17,949 nucleotides of DNA from an uncultured Hungatella sp. (GCA_959018155.1 CAUEKH010000013.1:1-17949), one strand, 5' to 3'; positions 6,159 to 13,700 are shown, numbered from the stretch's first letter. The notes: generated by a model not told the origin, from the letters alone. Numbers and translations are program-made.

Positions 6159-6187
6159 TTGACATATAGGTTAAACAACTATAAAAT
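6159..6187 (+). promoter_or_regulatory. Promoter of the GH2/glutaminase-like operon
   Basis: A perfect -35 TTGACA (6159-6164), 17-base spacer and TAAAAT (6182-6187). The spacer carries an inverted repeat, TATAG (6165-6169) and CTATA (6179-6183), that could be an operator. The leader to the ATG at 6275 is about 80 bases. An A-rich tract lies upstream. Confidence 0.78.
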
Positions 6188-6274
6188 GAAAGAAAGCAAC
6201 AGAAATAATGTTATATTAGCCTGCTGCCCGAGAATATAAAATCTGTCGATATCATATTATGGAGGATGAACAGG

Positions 6275-8077
6275 ATGAAGTGCTATAAAAAGGATTATCC
6301 AAGACCGCAGTTCGTGCGTGGAGACTGGACCAATTTAAACGGTACCTGGGATTTTTGTTTTGATGATGAGAATGAGGGAGAGAGAGGACAGTGGTTTGAT
6401 TCTTTCCCGGAGAGTAAGAAAATCGTAGTTCCATTTACATATGAGACTGCTTTAAGCGGGATTGGGGATGAGAGCGTTCATAATAACGTCTGGTACAGGA
6501 GAACGATTTCGGTTACCGGCAGGGAGTTAGAGAATCACAGAGCCGTGCTTCACTTTGAAGGAAGCGATTTCCTGACAAAGGTGTGGGTCAACGGCCGGTT
6601 TGCGGGCCGTCATACCGGCGGATACTCCCGGTTCTCGTTTGATATCACGAATTATTTAGAGGAAGGGGAGAATCAGCTTGTTGTAAAGGTGGAGGATTCC
6701 CTTGACGCAAGGCAGTCCCGCGGAAAACAGCGGTGGCTTCCTGAAAATTTCGGCTGCTGGTACGTGCAGACTACAGGAATCTGGAAAACTGTCTGGATGG
6801 AGTACACACCGGTTATCAGCCTGGCTTCCGTCAAGATGACGCCGGATTTAAGCAGGAACGCATTGGAACTGGAGTATGAGGTGGACGCTCCGGACTGCGT
6901 ATATGGCAGGGATTTGGAACTGGAGACCGTGATCACATTTGACGGCGATTTTGTGGCGAGACAGATCTTAACGGTCAGCGATCCGGAATTTGGAACCGTG
7001 ATCGATTTAACCGGAGGAAAGCATTTGTCCTACGTCTGGGGAGTGCGGACCTGGACTCCGCAAAATCCGGATTTGTATGATATTGAATTTAAACTCTCCT
7101 TTCAGGGCGAGGTGCAGGATGAGGTCGGATCGTATTTCGGTATGAGGGATATCAGGATTGAAGGGCCCAACATTCTTCTCAACGGCCATCCTCTCTATCA
7201 GCGTCTGATTTTGGACCAGGGTTACTGGAAGGACTCCCATTTGACGCCGCCGAGCGAGGAGGCTTTAATCGAGGATATTGATAAAATCCACGCGCTGGGC
7301 TATAACGGACTGCGCAAACATCAGAAGATTGAGGATGAGAGATTCTTATACTGGTGTGACGTGAAAGGGATGCTGGTATGGAGTGAGGCGGCGGCCTTCT
7401 ACTCCTATTCCGACTATGCGGTAAAGCTGTTTACGAACGAATGGATTGACATTGTAAAGCAGAATTACAACCATCCGTCCATCATAACGTGGACCCCGAT
7501 CAATGAGTCCTGGGGCGTTCCGCAGGTGGAGACGGACAGAACGCACCAGCATTTTACAGAGGCCATCTATCATCTGACGAAGAGTCTCGACAAGAACCGC
7601 CCTGTCATTGTAAATGACGGCTGGGAACACACGGTTTCTGATATCATCACACTCCACGACTATGAGGAGGTCGGGGAAACTTTGAGAAAGCGCTATAACG
7701 AGTACAAAGACGGAATCCTCGACACCTCGGTTTACCACTGCGACATCAAATCAGCCTTTGCCAACGGTTACCAGTATCACGGTCAGCCAATTCTCATCAG
7801 CGAGTTTGGCGGGATTGCGTTCAATAATGATGATTCCGGCTGGGGCTATGGCAACAAGGTAAATACAGAGGAAGATTTTATCCGGCGTTTTGACAGCATT
7901 ACGACTGCGGTTAAGGAAATTCCGTACGTCTGCGGCTACTGTTATACCCAGGTCAGCGATGTTCAGCAGGAGATCAACGGCCTGATGGATATTGACAGGA
8001 ATTTCAAAATAAATCCGGAAGTGATAAAAGAAATTAACGAGAGACGCGTTGGCTACTGGCGTTCTAATTTCAGATAA
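6275..8077 (+). CDS. Glycoside hydrolase family 2 enzyme (cytosolic, substrate unknown)
   Basis: ATG 6275 is preferred over ATG 6266 because GGAGG (6261-6265) is 9 bases from the former and touches the latter; the protein is 600 residues. It begins with the sugar-binding jelly-roll domain ('YPRPQFVRGDWTNLNGTWDF' at the N-terminus, 'VWVNGRFAGRHTGGYSRF' near residue 105), then an Ig-like domain, then a TIM barrel. The retaining acid/base is Glu411 in 'INESWG' and the nucleophile Glu510 in 'ISEFGG'. No signal peptide is present, so it acts on imported oligosaccharides. It is much shorter than LacZ (about 1020 residues) and lacks its extra C-terminal domains; 'LRKHQKIEDERFLYWCD' in the barrel replaces the usual LacZ-type segment. 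It may be a beta-galactosidase, beta-glucuronidase or another GH2 activity. First gene of a two-gene operon. Confidence 0.92.
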   Translation: MKCYKKDYPRPQFVRGDWTNLNGTWDFCFDDENEGERGQWFDSFPESKKIVVPFTYETALSGIGDESVHNNVWYRRTISVTGRELENHRAVLHFEGSDFLTKVWVNGRFAGRHTGGYSRFSFDITNYLEEGENQLVVKVEDSLDARQSRGKQRWLPENFGCWYVQTTGIWKTVWMEYTPVISLASVKMTPDLSRNALELEYEVDAPDCVYGRDLELETVITFDGDFVARQILTVSDPEFGTVIDLTGGKHLSYVWGVRTWTPQNPDLYDIEFKLSFQGEVQDEVGSYFGMRDIRIEGPNILLNGHPLYQRLILDQGYWKDSHLTPPSEEALIEDIDKIHALGYNGLRKHQKIEDERFLYWCDVKGMLVWSEAAAFYSYSDYAVKLFTNEWIDIVKQNYNHPSIITWTPINESWGVPQVETDRTHQHFTEAIYHLTKSLDKNRPVIVNDGWEHTVSDIITLHDYEEVGETLRKRYNEYKDGILDTSVYHCDIKSAFANGYQYHGQPILISEFGGIAFNNDDSGWGYGNKVNTEEDFIRRFDSITTAVKEIPYVCGYCYTQVSDVQQEINGLMDIDRNFKINPEVIKEINERRVGYWRSNFR

Positions 8078-8088
8078 GGAGAAATGAG

Positions 8089-10161
8089 ATGAAGGCATTT
8101 TATCCGCCGGCCGTGCCGCTTATCACGGTTGACCCCTATTTTAATATCTGGTCGTGTGCAGACCATTTATACGATGATATTCCGAGACACTGGACTGGAA
8201 AGAAAAACGGCTTAACCGGCCTTCTCTTTGTGGATGGCACGTGGTATCGGTTCATGGGAAAAATAGAACAGAATCTGGAAAATTATTATACGGAACCGGC
8301 CGTTTTAGAACAGACAAAACTGGAGGTAACGGCTGTCAGGACGAATTACCAGTTTGAAAATGAGGCTGTCCTTTTGAAAGTTTCCTTTTTCACCCCGCTC
8401 CTTCTCGACGACTGGAAGCTGCTGTCGCGTCCCGTATCGTACGTGACCTATGAGGTGGAGAGCAGAGATGGAAAGGAACACGAGATTTGCTTCTACCTTG
8501 ATATCAGTTCCGAAGCGGCGGTCAATGAAACCTCCCAGAAGGTGGTATTTGGCAGAGATGACCGGTCGATTTTCTGCGGCAGAGGCGGGAATGGCGTGCT
8601 GGCGGAAAGCGGAGATGACAGGCGCATCGACTGGGGATTTCTGCATCTGGCGGCGCCTGATCATACCTGTGTAATCTGGGATACCGCGGTCAAGAGACAG
8701 CTGACGGGAAGAGAGGATGAGAAATATCACAAGAAGGCGGAGGAACTGCCGGACGGAATGGGGAATTTAAAGGATCCGGACGGACCCGGAAATGCTCAGC
8801 CAGAAGGACAAAACCGCCTGGATATGGGATATCTTGACGGAAAAGAGTATGTGGTCGGCGCGGGTTACCCCTCCCTCGGCTGCTACCGGTCGGCAAGTGT
8901 ATGTCACGGGAAGAATGTTACCGGTCGCATCTGTATTGCCTATGATGATATTCACTCTCTGGAATACTTCGGCCAGACAGTGGACGCCTACTGGAGAAAG
9001 GACGGGGAATCATTTGATGAAATGCTTGACGGCGCCATTTCCGACTATGAGGAGGTGAGCCGGAGGGCTGAGGCGATGGAAGAACAGTTGAAAGCGGACG
9101 CCCTGGCAGTAAACGGGGAGTACTATCTTCTGCTCTGCCTTGCGTACCGCCAGGTGATTGCGGCCCACAAACTGGCCTGGGACGGGAAAGACGTGCTCTT
9201 CCTGTCAAAAGAGTGCTTCAGCAACGGCTGCATCGGCACGGTCGATGTCACCTATCCGTCCATCCCGCTGTTCTTAAAATACAGCCCCAACCTGCTGAAA
9301 GGCATGTTGACCCCCATTTTCCGATATGCGGCAGGCGACGACTGGAAGTACCCGTTTGCTCCTCATGACGTGGGCCAGTATCCGCTGGCAAACGGACAGG
9401 TCTATGGATACGATAAGAAGACCCGGGTAATGAAGTTCGAAGAGCAAATGCCGGTTGAGGAGTGCGGAAATATGTTGTTGTGCACCGCCGCCCTCTGTAA
9501 ATGGACCGGTTCGTACGAGTACGCCGCAGAACACCGCGGCCAGCTGGCGATGTGGGCCGATTATTTAAAGGAGACCGGCTGGAACCCCGAAAATCAGCTC
9601 TGTACCGATGATTTTGCGGGCCATCTTGCCCACAACTGTAATCTGTCTGTCAAGGGAATCCTTGGCCTGGCTGCCTGGGGAGAGATGCTGAAGGAACTGG
9701 GTGAGCCGGAGGCCGGAAAAGAGTACCGGAATATAGCCGAAGAGTGGGCGAAGGAGTGGGAGCGCGCTGCATTTGCAGGTGACCATTACCGCCTGACCTT
9801 TGACAATCCGGAATCCTGGAGTTTAAAGTACAACCTGATTTGGGATAAGCTTCTGGGCTTCCATGTCTTTGATGAGAAGATAGCGGAGACTGAGGTGGCA
9901 TTCTATAAGAAAAAAATTGGTCCCAACGGGATTCCACTCGATTCCCGATGCGATTATACAAAGAGTGACTGGCAGATGTGGACCACAGTTCTCACCGGGG
10001 ATCAGGAATACCGGGACCAGGTGATTCATTCGATGGTTCACGCGCTTTCGGTCATGGAACAGAGGGTGCCTTTCACAGACTGGTATTACACGGATCCGGT
10101 TAAGAAATGTTATTTCCAGAACAGAAGCGTGCAGGGCGGACTGTTTGTGTGCCTGCTGTAG
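8089..10161 (+). CDS. Glutaminase A-like protein (DUF4964/DUF5127/DUF4965/DUF1793), cytosolic
   Basis: ATG 8089 follows the GH2 stop by 11 bases, with AAGGAG at 8076-8081 overlapping that stop, so the two are cotranslated from one operon. The 690-residue protein starts with the DUF4964 signature ('PLITVDPYFNIWS' and 'HWTGKKNGLTGL'), followed by the DUF5127 beta-rich part, then the DUF4965 section ('DVTYPSIPLFLKYSPNLLKG', 'APHDVGQYPLANGQVYG') and an (alpha/alpha)-barrel C-terminus ending 'RVPFTDWYYTDP' and 'FQNRSVQGGLF'. The family name comes from a fungal glutaminase; its architecture resembles glycosidases, and the pairing with GH2 favours a carbohydrate role. Most relatives are secreted, but this one has no signal peptide. 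A hydrophilic insert at about residues 204-245 (Gly/Asp/Pro rich) looks lineage-specific. The family call is confident; the reaction is unknown. Confidence 0.88.
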   Translation: MKAFYPPAVPLITVDPYFNIWSCADHLYDDIPRHWTGKKNGLTGLLFVDGTWYRFMGKIEQNLENYYTEPAVLEQTKLEVTAVRTNYQFENEAVLLKVSFFTPLLLDDWKLLSRPVSYVTYEVESRDGKEHEICFYLDISSEAAVNETSQKVVFGRDDRSIFCGRGGNGVLAESGDDRRIDWGFLHLAAPDHTCVIWDTAVKRQLTGREDEKYHKKAEELPDGMGNLKDPDGPGNAQPEGQNRLDMGYLDGKEYVVGAGYPSLGCYRSASVCHGKNVTGRICIAYDDIHSLEYFGQTVDAYWRKDGESFDEMLDGAISDYEEVSRRAEAMEEQLKADALAVNGEYYLLLCLAYRQVIAAHKLAWDGKDVLFLSKECFSNGCIGTVDVTYPSIPLFLKYSPNLLKGMLTPIFRYAAGDDWKYPFAPHDVGQYPLANGQVYGYDKKTRVMKFEEQMPVEECGNMLLCTAALCKWTGSYEYAAEHRGQLAMWADYLKETGWNPENQLCTDDFAGHLAHNCNLSVKGILGLAAWGEMLKELGEPEAGKEYRNIAEEWAKEWERAAFAGDHYRLTFDNPESWSLKYNLIWDKLLGFHVFDEKIAETEVAFYKKKIGPNGIPLDSRCDYTKSDWQMWTTVLTGDQEYRDQVIHSMVHALSVMEQRVPFTDWYYTDPVKKCYFQNRSVQGGLFVCLL

Positions 10162-10213
10162 AGGCGGAACGAAATACAGGTTCTGAAAATGAGATTGATA
10201 TAATTGTACAGTT

Positions 10214-10260
10214 AAGGTCATCCCGCGGCAGATTATCCATTCCGCGTGATGACCTTTATT
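10214..10260 (+). terminator. Terminator of the GH2 operon
   Basis: AAGGTCATC (10214-10222) pairs with GATGACCTT (10248-10256); after one mismatch, CGCGG pairs with CCGCG (10224-10228 with 10242-10246). The 13-base loop is followed by a short T-rich run. It lies between converging genes and could serve both. Confidence 0.75.
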
Positions 10261-10266
10261 GAAGAT

Positions 10267-10297
10267 GGTGACCTGTGCGCGGAGCGTGCAGGTCACC
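10267..10297. repeat. 31-base hairpin, copy A of a covarying pair
   Basis: GGTGACCTGTGCGC (10267-10280) folds onto GCGTGCAGGTCACC (10284-10297) with a three-base loop and two G-U wobbles. A homologous hairpin lies at 13662-13692. It sits in the intergenic space between the GH2 operon terminator and the 3' end of the histidine kinase gene, and has no T-run on the + strand. Confidence 0.8.
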
Positions 10298-10313
10298 GTT
10301 GTTGATGAGATTT

Positions 10314-11609
10314 TTATTTTTCATTTTTTATCAGACGAATGACAAACCGGCTTCCCCCATTTTCCCCGTCTTCCACAGAGATTTCTCCTCCGTGCAGCAC
10401 AACCAGTTCCTTCGCGATGGAAAGTCCGAGCCCGAAATGCTTTTTATCCGTCCGTGAAAGTTCTCCCCGATAGAACCGTTCGAAGATATGTTTCTTTGCC
10501 TCTGCCGAAATTCCGCAGCCCTCATCTTCCACAGACAGCACCAGTTGTTTTCCCTTAACCTCTGCCTTCAGAGTCACTGCTTTCCCGGTTGGAGTGTAGG
10601 AGACGCCATTGTCCAAAAGGATGGTCAGGACCTGTTTCAGCCTGGCAGAATCCCCTCGGATTGTGGGGAGCGCATCTTCCGGAAGTTCCAGACGGAGTTT
10701 CACCCCTTTTTGGCGGCAGAACGGTTCAAACAGTTCATACGTGTCAATTAAGAGGGTATCCATGTCGATATCCTCCAGAGCCAGGGACCATTTTCCAGAA
10801 TCGGTGGAAGCCAGAAGCAGCATGTCGTTGATGAGAACCGCCATGCGGCCGCATTCCTCGCGGATATTTTTCAGGTACTGAGCCTGCCTGTCTGGTTCGG
10901 CCTCCAGGGCGGAGGTGCTGGACTGGATTACCGCTAAAGGCGATCGGAGTTCATGGGAGGCGGCTGCGATGAATTCGCTCTGCCGTCTGCGGCTCTCTTC
11001 TACCGTCCGCAGCGATTTCCCGACGAAATACCAGCTTACAAGCAGCAGGGCCGCGATTCCGGTCAGATTGAACAGCAGGAAGAGAGGCCCCTGCTTTTTT
11101 ACGATTGCCGAGGGTGGGACGGAATAGCCTAACAGCGTGAGACTCTGAAAGCCTTTTGTGGTGGACATGACGATCACAGAGCCATAATAGGTATCTTTCT
11201 GGTCGCCCCGGACGGTAAAGACGGAACTCTGGATTACGGAGGAGGAGACGGGACGGATTGCGGTGCTGACCTGCTCTGAACGGGCCTGTTCCTTTGCGCG
11301 TTCAATCAGGAGATTGCGGTCTGTGGCAGGTTTCCAGGCGCCGGAGAAGAGGAGCGGCGTTTCATTCTCCTCTATGTGAATGATGAGGCGGCCGGCGGCT
11401 TCCGTGGTGGCCAGCCAGCTTCCTGAAATGGTGGAACCAAACTGCATACGGGAACTGATGGTCAGAATCTCATTCTGGAAGCGCTGGTATTCGTCTTTCC
11501 GGGCCGCCTTTACATTGAAGGCCAGCAAAGCGATTACGACCACCGTTAAAATGGCGCCGGTAGTCACGGTATAGAGCAAAGTCAGATTTCTTCGAAGCTG
11601 TCTAATCAT
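10314..11609 (-). CDS. Membrane sensor histidine kinase of a two-component system
   Basis: The start is the ATG at 11609 (minus strand), with GGAGG 6 bases upstream; it overlaps the response-regulator stop by 8 bases. The 431-residue protein has one membrane helix at residues 11-33, an extracellular sensor of about 140 residues with no recognised fold, and a second helix at about 174-196. The cytoplasmic part begins almost at once with the HisKA domain, phospho-acceptor His219 in 'ASHELRSPL', leaving only some 20 residues after the second helix, so a normal HAMP domain seems absent. The ATPase domain shows the N box ('LLDNGVSYTP', Asn334), G1 ('DEGCGIS'), F ('IFERFYRG') and G2 ('GLGLSIAKELV'). 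It resembles VanS/CssS-type kinases. The signal is unknown. Confidence 0.93.
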   Translation of the reverse strand: MIRQLRRNLTLLYTVTTGAILTVVVIALLAFNVKAARKDEYQRFQNEILTISSRMQFGSTISGSWLATTEAAGRLIIHIEENETPLLFSGAWKPATDRNLLIERAKEQARSEQVSTAIRPVSSSVIQSSVFTVRGDQKDTYYGSVIVMSTTKGFQSLTLLGYSVPPSAIVKKQGPLFLLFNLTGIAALLLVSWYFVGKSLRTVEESRRRQSEFIAAASHELRSPLAVIQSSTSALEAEPDRQAQYLKNIREECGRMAVLINDMLLLASTDSGKWSLALEDIDMDTLLIDTYELFEPFCRQKGVKLRLELPEDALPTIRGDSARLKQVLTILLDNGVSYTPTGKAVTLKAEVKGKQLVLSVEDEGCGISAEAKKHIFERFYRGELSRTDKKHFGLGLSIAKELVVLHGGEISVEDGENGGSRFVIRLIKNEK

Positions 11610-12321
11610 TGGAAACCTCCAGGCGGTAGCCGACTCCATGAACGGTGCAGATTTTTACCTTTGCGTGAAGGGCCTTAAGACGACGGCGCAAAAAATAGAT
11701 GTAGTTGTCGAGATTCCCTTCCTCCACCTCGCTGTCCGGTCCCCACACGTAAGATAGAATCAGGTTCCGGGGAAGGGTCTGGCCGGAATTGCGCATCAGG
11801 TATTCGAGCAGCGCGGATTCTCTTTTTGAGAGGGTGACAGAAGCGTTGAGACTCTCCTCCGAAGGCTGTCCGGCGTCCTGAGTATTTCTCAGGGAGAGAC
11901 TGTGATTGACCGTATCGAGCCGTAGATTGGAGAATTCCAGAATTTCACTGGTGAGCGCCCGCCCGGGCCTCCTTGTCACAGCGCGGATTCGGGCCAGCAA
12001 TTCTTCCACGGCAAAGGGCTTTACGAGGTAATCATCCGCCCCGGCGTCCAGCCCGTCTACCCGGTCGTGCAGCCCATCGAGGGCGGTGGTGATGATGACC
12101 GGAACCATGATATTTTTCGCCCGTAGTCTTCGAAGGACTGTCAGGCCGTCAACCTCCGGCAGCATCCGGTCCAGCACGATGACATCGTAGGGGTGTTCCA
12201 ATGCGTAATAGATGGCATCGTCCCCCCGATAACATACATCGACAAGATAACCGGCCCGCTCTAACAGTGCGCCGACAGTATCGCACAGCGTTTTATCATC
12301 TTCAACAAGTAATATTCTCAT
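11602..12321 (-). CDS. OmpR/PhoB-family response regulator
   Basis: 239 residues. The start at 12321 is chosen over 12330 because GCAGGGT lies 9 bases before the former and only 2 before the latter; 'MRILLVEDD' is also the classic start. The receiver domain (1-118) has the acidic pocket Asp8/Asp9, phospho-acceptor Asp51 in 'VIVLDRMLPEVDG', Thr79 and Lys101 ('LVKPF'). The DNA-binding winged helix (about 135-236) shows 'LSKRESALLEYLMRNSGQ', 'RNLILSYVWG' and 'VEEGNLDNYIYFLRRRL' with 'VHGVGYRLE' at the end. It is cotranscribed with the kinase at its 3' side. It could act on its own promoter or on the neighbouring Rpn gene; neither target is shown. Confidence 0.95.
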   Translation of the reverse strand: MRILLVEDDKTLCDTVGALLERAGYLVDVCYRGDDAIYYALEHPYDVIVLDRMLPEVDGLTVLRRLRAKNIMVPVIITTALDGLHDRVDGLDAGADDYLVKPFAVEELLARIRAVTRRPGRALTSEILEFSNLRLDTVNHSLSLRNTQDAGQPSEESLNASVTLSKRESALLEYLMRNSGQTLPRNLILSYVWGPDSEVEEGNLDNYIYFLRRRLKALHAKVKICTVHGVGYRLEVSND

Positions 12322-12385
12322 AGTTCTCATACCCTGCTTTCTGTCAGTGGTTTTTCTGCATTCATGCCTTTCGTATTTATCATTT

Positions 12386-12414
12386 ATTATAACAGAGAAA
12401 TCTCTAAAAAAACT
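12386..12414 (-). promoter_or_regulatory. Likely minus-strand promoter of the two-component system
   Basis: On the minus strand a perfect TATAAT covers 12391 down to 12386, but no good -35 lies 16-18 bases upstream. A near-palindrome AGAGA-AA-TCTCT (12394-12405) fills the spacer, suggesting a regulator site there. ATCTCTAA occurs at 12400-12407 and again at 12424-12431, 24 bases apart. The transcript would start near 12379, about 58 bases before ATG 12321. Confidence 0.42.
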
Positions 12415-12442
12415 AAAAAATGTATCTCTAAGTCCTTTTATG

Positions 12443-12451
12443 TGATATAAT
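12443..12451 (+). promoter_or_regulatory. Extended -10 promoter for the Rpn gene
   Basis: TGA-TATAAT (12443-12451) is an extended -10 without a recognisable -35 at 17 bases. It would give a leader of about 200 bases that includes the gene's ribosome site. An inverted repeat ACAGA-N5-TCTGT (12458-12472) lies at the transcription start. Confidence 0.42.
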
Positions 12452-12619
12452 GACTACACAGAAATTCTCTGTTTTATTTCTGCCCCTTCTGACGGAACAG
12501 TTTCCTTCAGAAAATCGGGGCAGTGTCCTGGCGATTCTGCCACAGTTTCCAAAAATCAGAAACATACGGATCAGCGTAAGAGGAAAGGGATGGGATGCCT
12601 ATGGAAGTGTGATTTTGCC

Positions 12620-12648
12620 TTGCAACTTACAGAAAGACTACGTATAAT
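12620..12648 (+). promoter_or_regulatory. Second Rpn promoter overlapping the ribosome site
   Basis: TTGCAA (12620-12625), 17-base spacer, TATAAT (12643-12648). The -10 is joined directly to GGAGG (12649-12653), so a transcript starting near 12655 would lack the ribosome site and be almost leaderless before ATG 12662. Confidence 0.45.
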
Positions 12649-12661
12649 GGAGGTAGGAACC

Positions 12662-13576
12662 ATGGGTAAATTAAAACTGAACAGAACGTATAAGGACGGG
12701 TTATTCCGGCTGGTATTTAAGGAGAAGAAGGATCTTCTTGATCTGTATAATGCCATAGCTGACCGGCATTATGAGAATCCCGACGACTTAATTATCACCA
12801 CTCTCGATGATGCCATTTATATCGGGATGAAAAATGATATCTCATTTCTGGTATATGATGTACTCAATATGGTAGAGCATCAGAGCAGCTTCAATCCCAA
12901 TATGCCGATTCGTGGGCTGGGGTATTTCTCTGACGTATACCAGCAGTATATCGAAAAGAACCATCTCAATATTTATGGGAGCAAACTGATAGAACTGCCG
13001 GTACCGCAGTACATTGTATTCTATAACGGGACGGCAGAGGAACCGGACAGGGTGGAATTAAAATTATCGGATGCCTTTGCTGAAGTAGCAGGGATTTCTC
13101 CCTGTCTCGAATGTACGGCGATCATGTTAAATATTAATTACGGCCACAATCAGGAGATGATGAAACGCTGCAAGCGGCTTCATGACTATTCCCTGTTCAT
13201 CAAACGTGTGCGTGAAAATGAGAATGCCGGCCTCATTCTGGAGGAAGCTGTGGATAAGGCGGTCACCGACTGTATCAACGATGGAATTCTGGCGGATATC
13301 CTGTCCAAAAACAGAGCGGAGGTGCTTAACTTGCTAATATATGAATATGACGAAAAAAAGCAGCGAAAGATTGAGCGGGAGGAAGGAAAAACGGAAGGAA
13401 AAGCCGAAGGAAAGGCCGAGTATATTCTCGATTTGCTGGAGGATTTAGGGGAGGTTCCTCCGGAACTGCGCACCCGAATCTTTAAAGAAAGAAATTTAGA
13501 GGTGCTGAAAAAATGGCATAAGGCAGCGGCCAGAGCGGAAACGCTGGAGGAATTCATGGAAAAATTCAATTCCTGA
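12662..13576 (+). CDS. Rpn family PD-(D/E)XK nuclease / putative transposase
   Basis: ATG 12662 follows GGAGG (12649-12653) by 8 bases; upstream in-frame starts lack ribosome sites. The 304-residue protein has the Rpn/PDDEXK_2 pattern: 'TYKDGLFRLVFKEKKDLLDL' at the N-terminus, then the nuclease core with Asp59 and the 'VEHQ' motif (Glu72-x-Gln74) in place of E-x-K. Rpn proteins of Escherichia coli are recombination-promoting, Ca-stimulated DNA endonucleases that can be toxic when produced; paralogues are numerous in Lachnospiraceae. The C-terminal third is variable, with a charged segment containing a 3 x 4-residue repeat (G-K-A/T-E) and a helical tail. It stands alone, divergent from the two-component system. 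Whether it helps recombination or phage defence is inference. Confidence 0.88.
   Translation: MGKLKLNRTYKDGLFRLVFKEKKDLLDLYNAIADRHYENPDDLIITTLDDAIYIGMKNDISFLVYDVLNMVEHQSSFNPNMPIRGLGYFSDVYQQYIEKNHLNIYGSKLIELPVPQYIVFYNGTAEEPDRVELKLSDAFAEVAGISPCLECTAIMLNINYGHNQEMMKRCKRLHDYSLFIKRVRENENAGLILEEAVDKAVTDCINDGILADILSKNRAEVLNLLIYEYDEKKQRKIEREEGKTEGKAEGKAEYILDLLEDLGEVPPELRTRIFKERNLEVLKKWHKAAARAETLEEFMEKFNS
13385..13420 (+). repeat. Three in-frame 12-base repeats in the Rpn gene
   Basis: GGAAAAACGGAA, GGAAAAGCCGAA and GGAAAGGCCGAG are consecutive and code for G-K-T/A-E three times. Changes in copy number would keep the frame and alter linker length. Confidence 0.85.
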
Positions 13577-13606
13577 ACTCTTAAGTAACAACAGAAAAAT
13601 GGAGCG

Positions 13607-13655
13607 AAAGACAGACCGGGGACCGGCAGTGCATTTGTCCCCGGTCTGTCTTTTT
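13607..13655 (+). terminator. Strong terminator of the Rpn gene
   Basis: A perfect 17-bp stem (13607-13623 with 13637-13653) around a 13-base loop is followed by T residues (its own 3' arm ends in TTT, then TT). Confidence 0.92.
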
Positions 13656-13659
13656 GATG

Positions 13660-13700
13660 GCGGTAAGCTGTGCACGGCGTGTGCAGCTTACCGCTTTTTT
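13660..13700 (+). terminator. Second terminator; 31-base hairpin copy B
   Basis: GCGGTAAGCTG (13660-13670) pairs with CAGCTTACCGC (13684-13694). The stem continues inward TGCAC/GTGTG around a three-base loop, and six T follow (13695-13700). The core 13662-13692 matches the hairpin at 10267-10297. It stands 6 bases after the first terminator, a tandem arrangement. Confidence 0.85.

Noticed and set aside
5866..6239. Overlapping + frames after the Asp23 gene
   Set aside because: They cross a strong terminator, lack ribosome sites and read the A-rich tract as Lys/Asn runs.
12450..12647. 65-codon frame upstream of the Rpn gene
   Set aside because: Its ATG overlaps the -10 element at 12446-12451 and has no ribosome site.
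12590..12661. N-terminal extension of the Rpn protein
   Set aside because: The extension crosses a promoter and has no ribosome site; ATG 12662 with GGAGG matches the usual start of the family.
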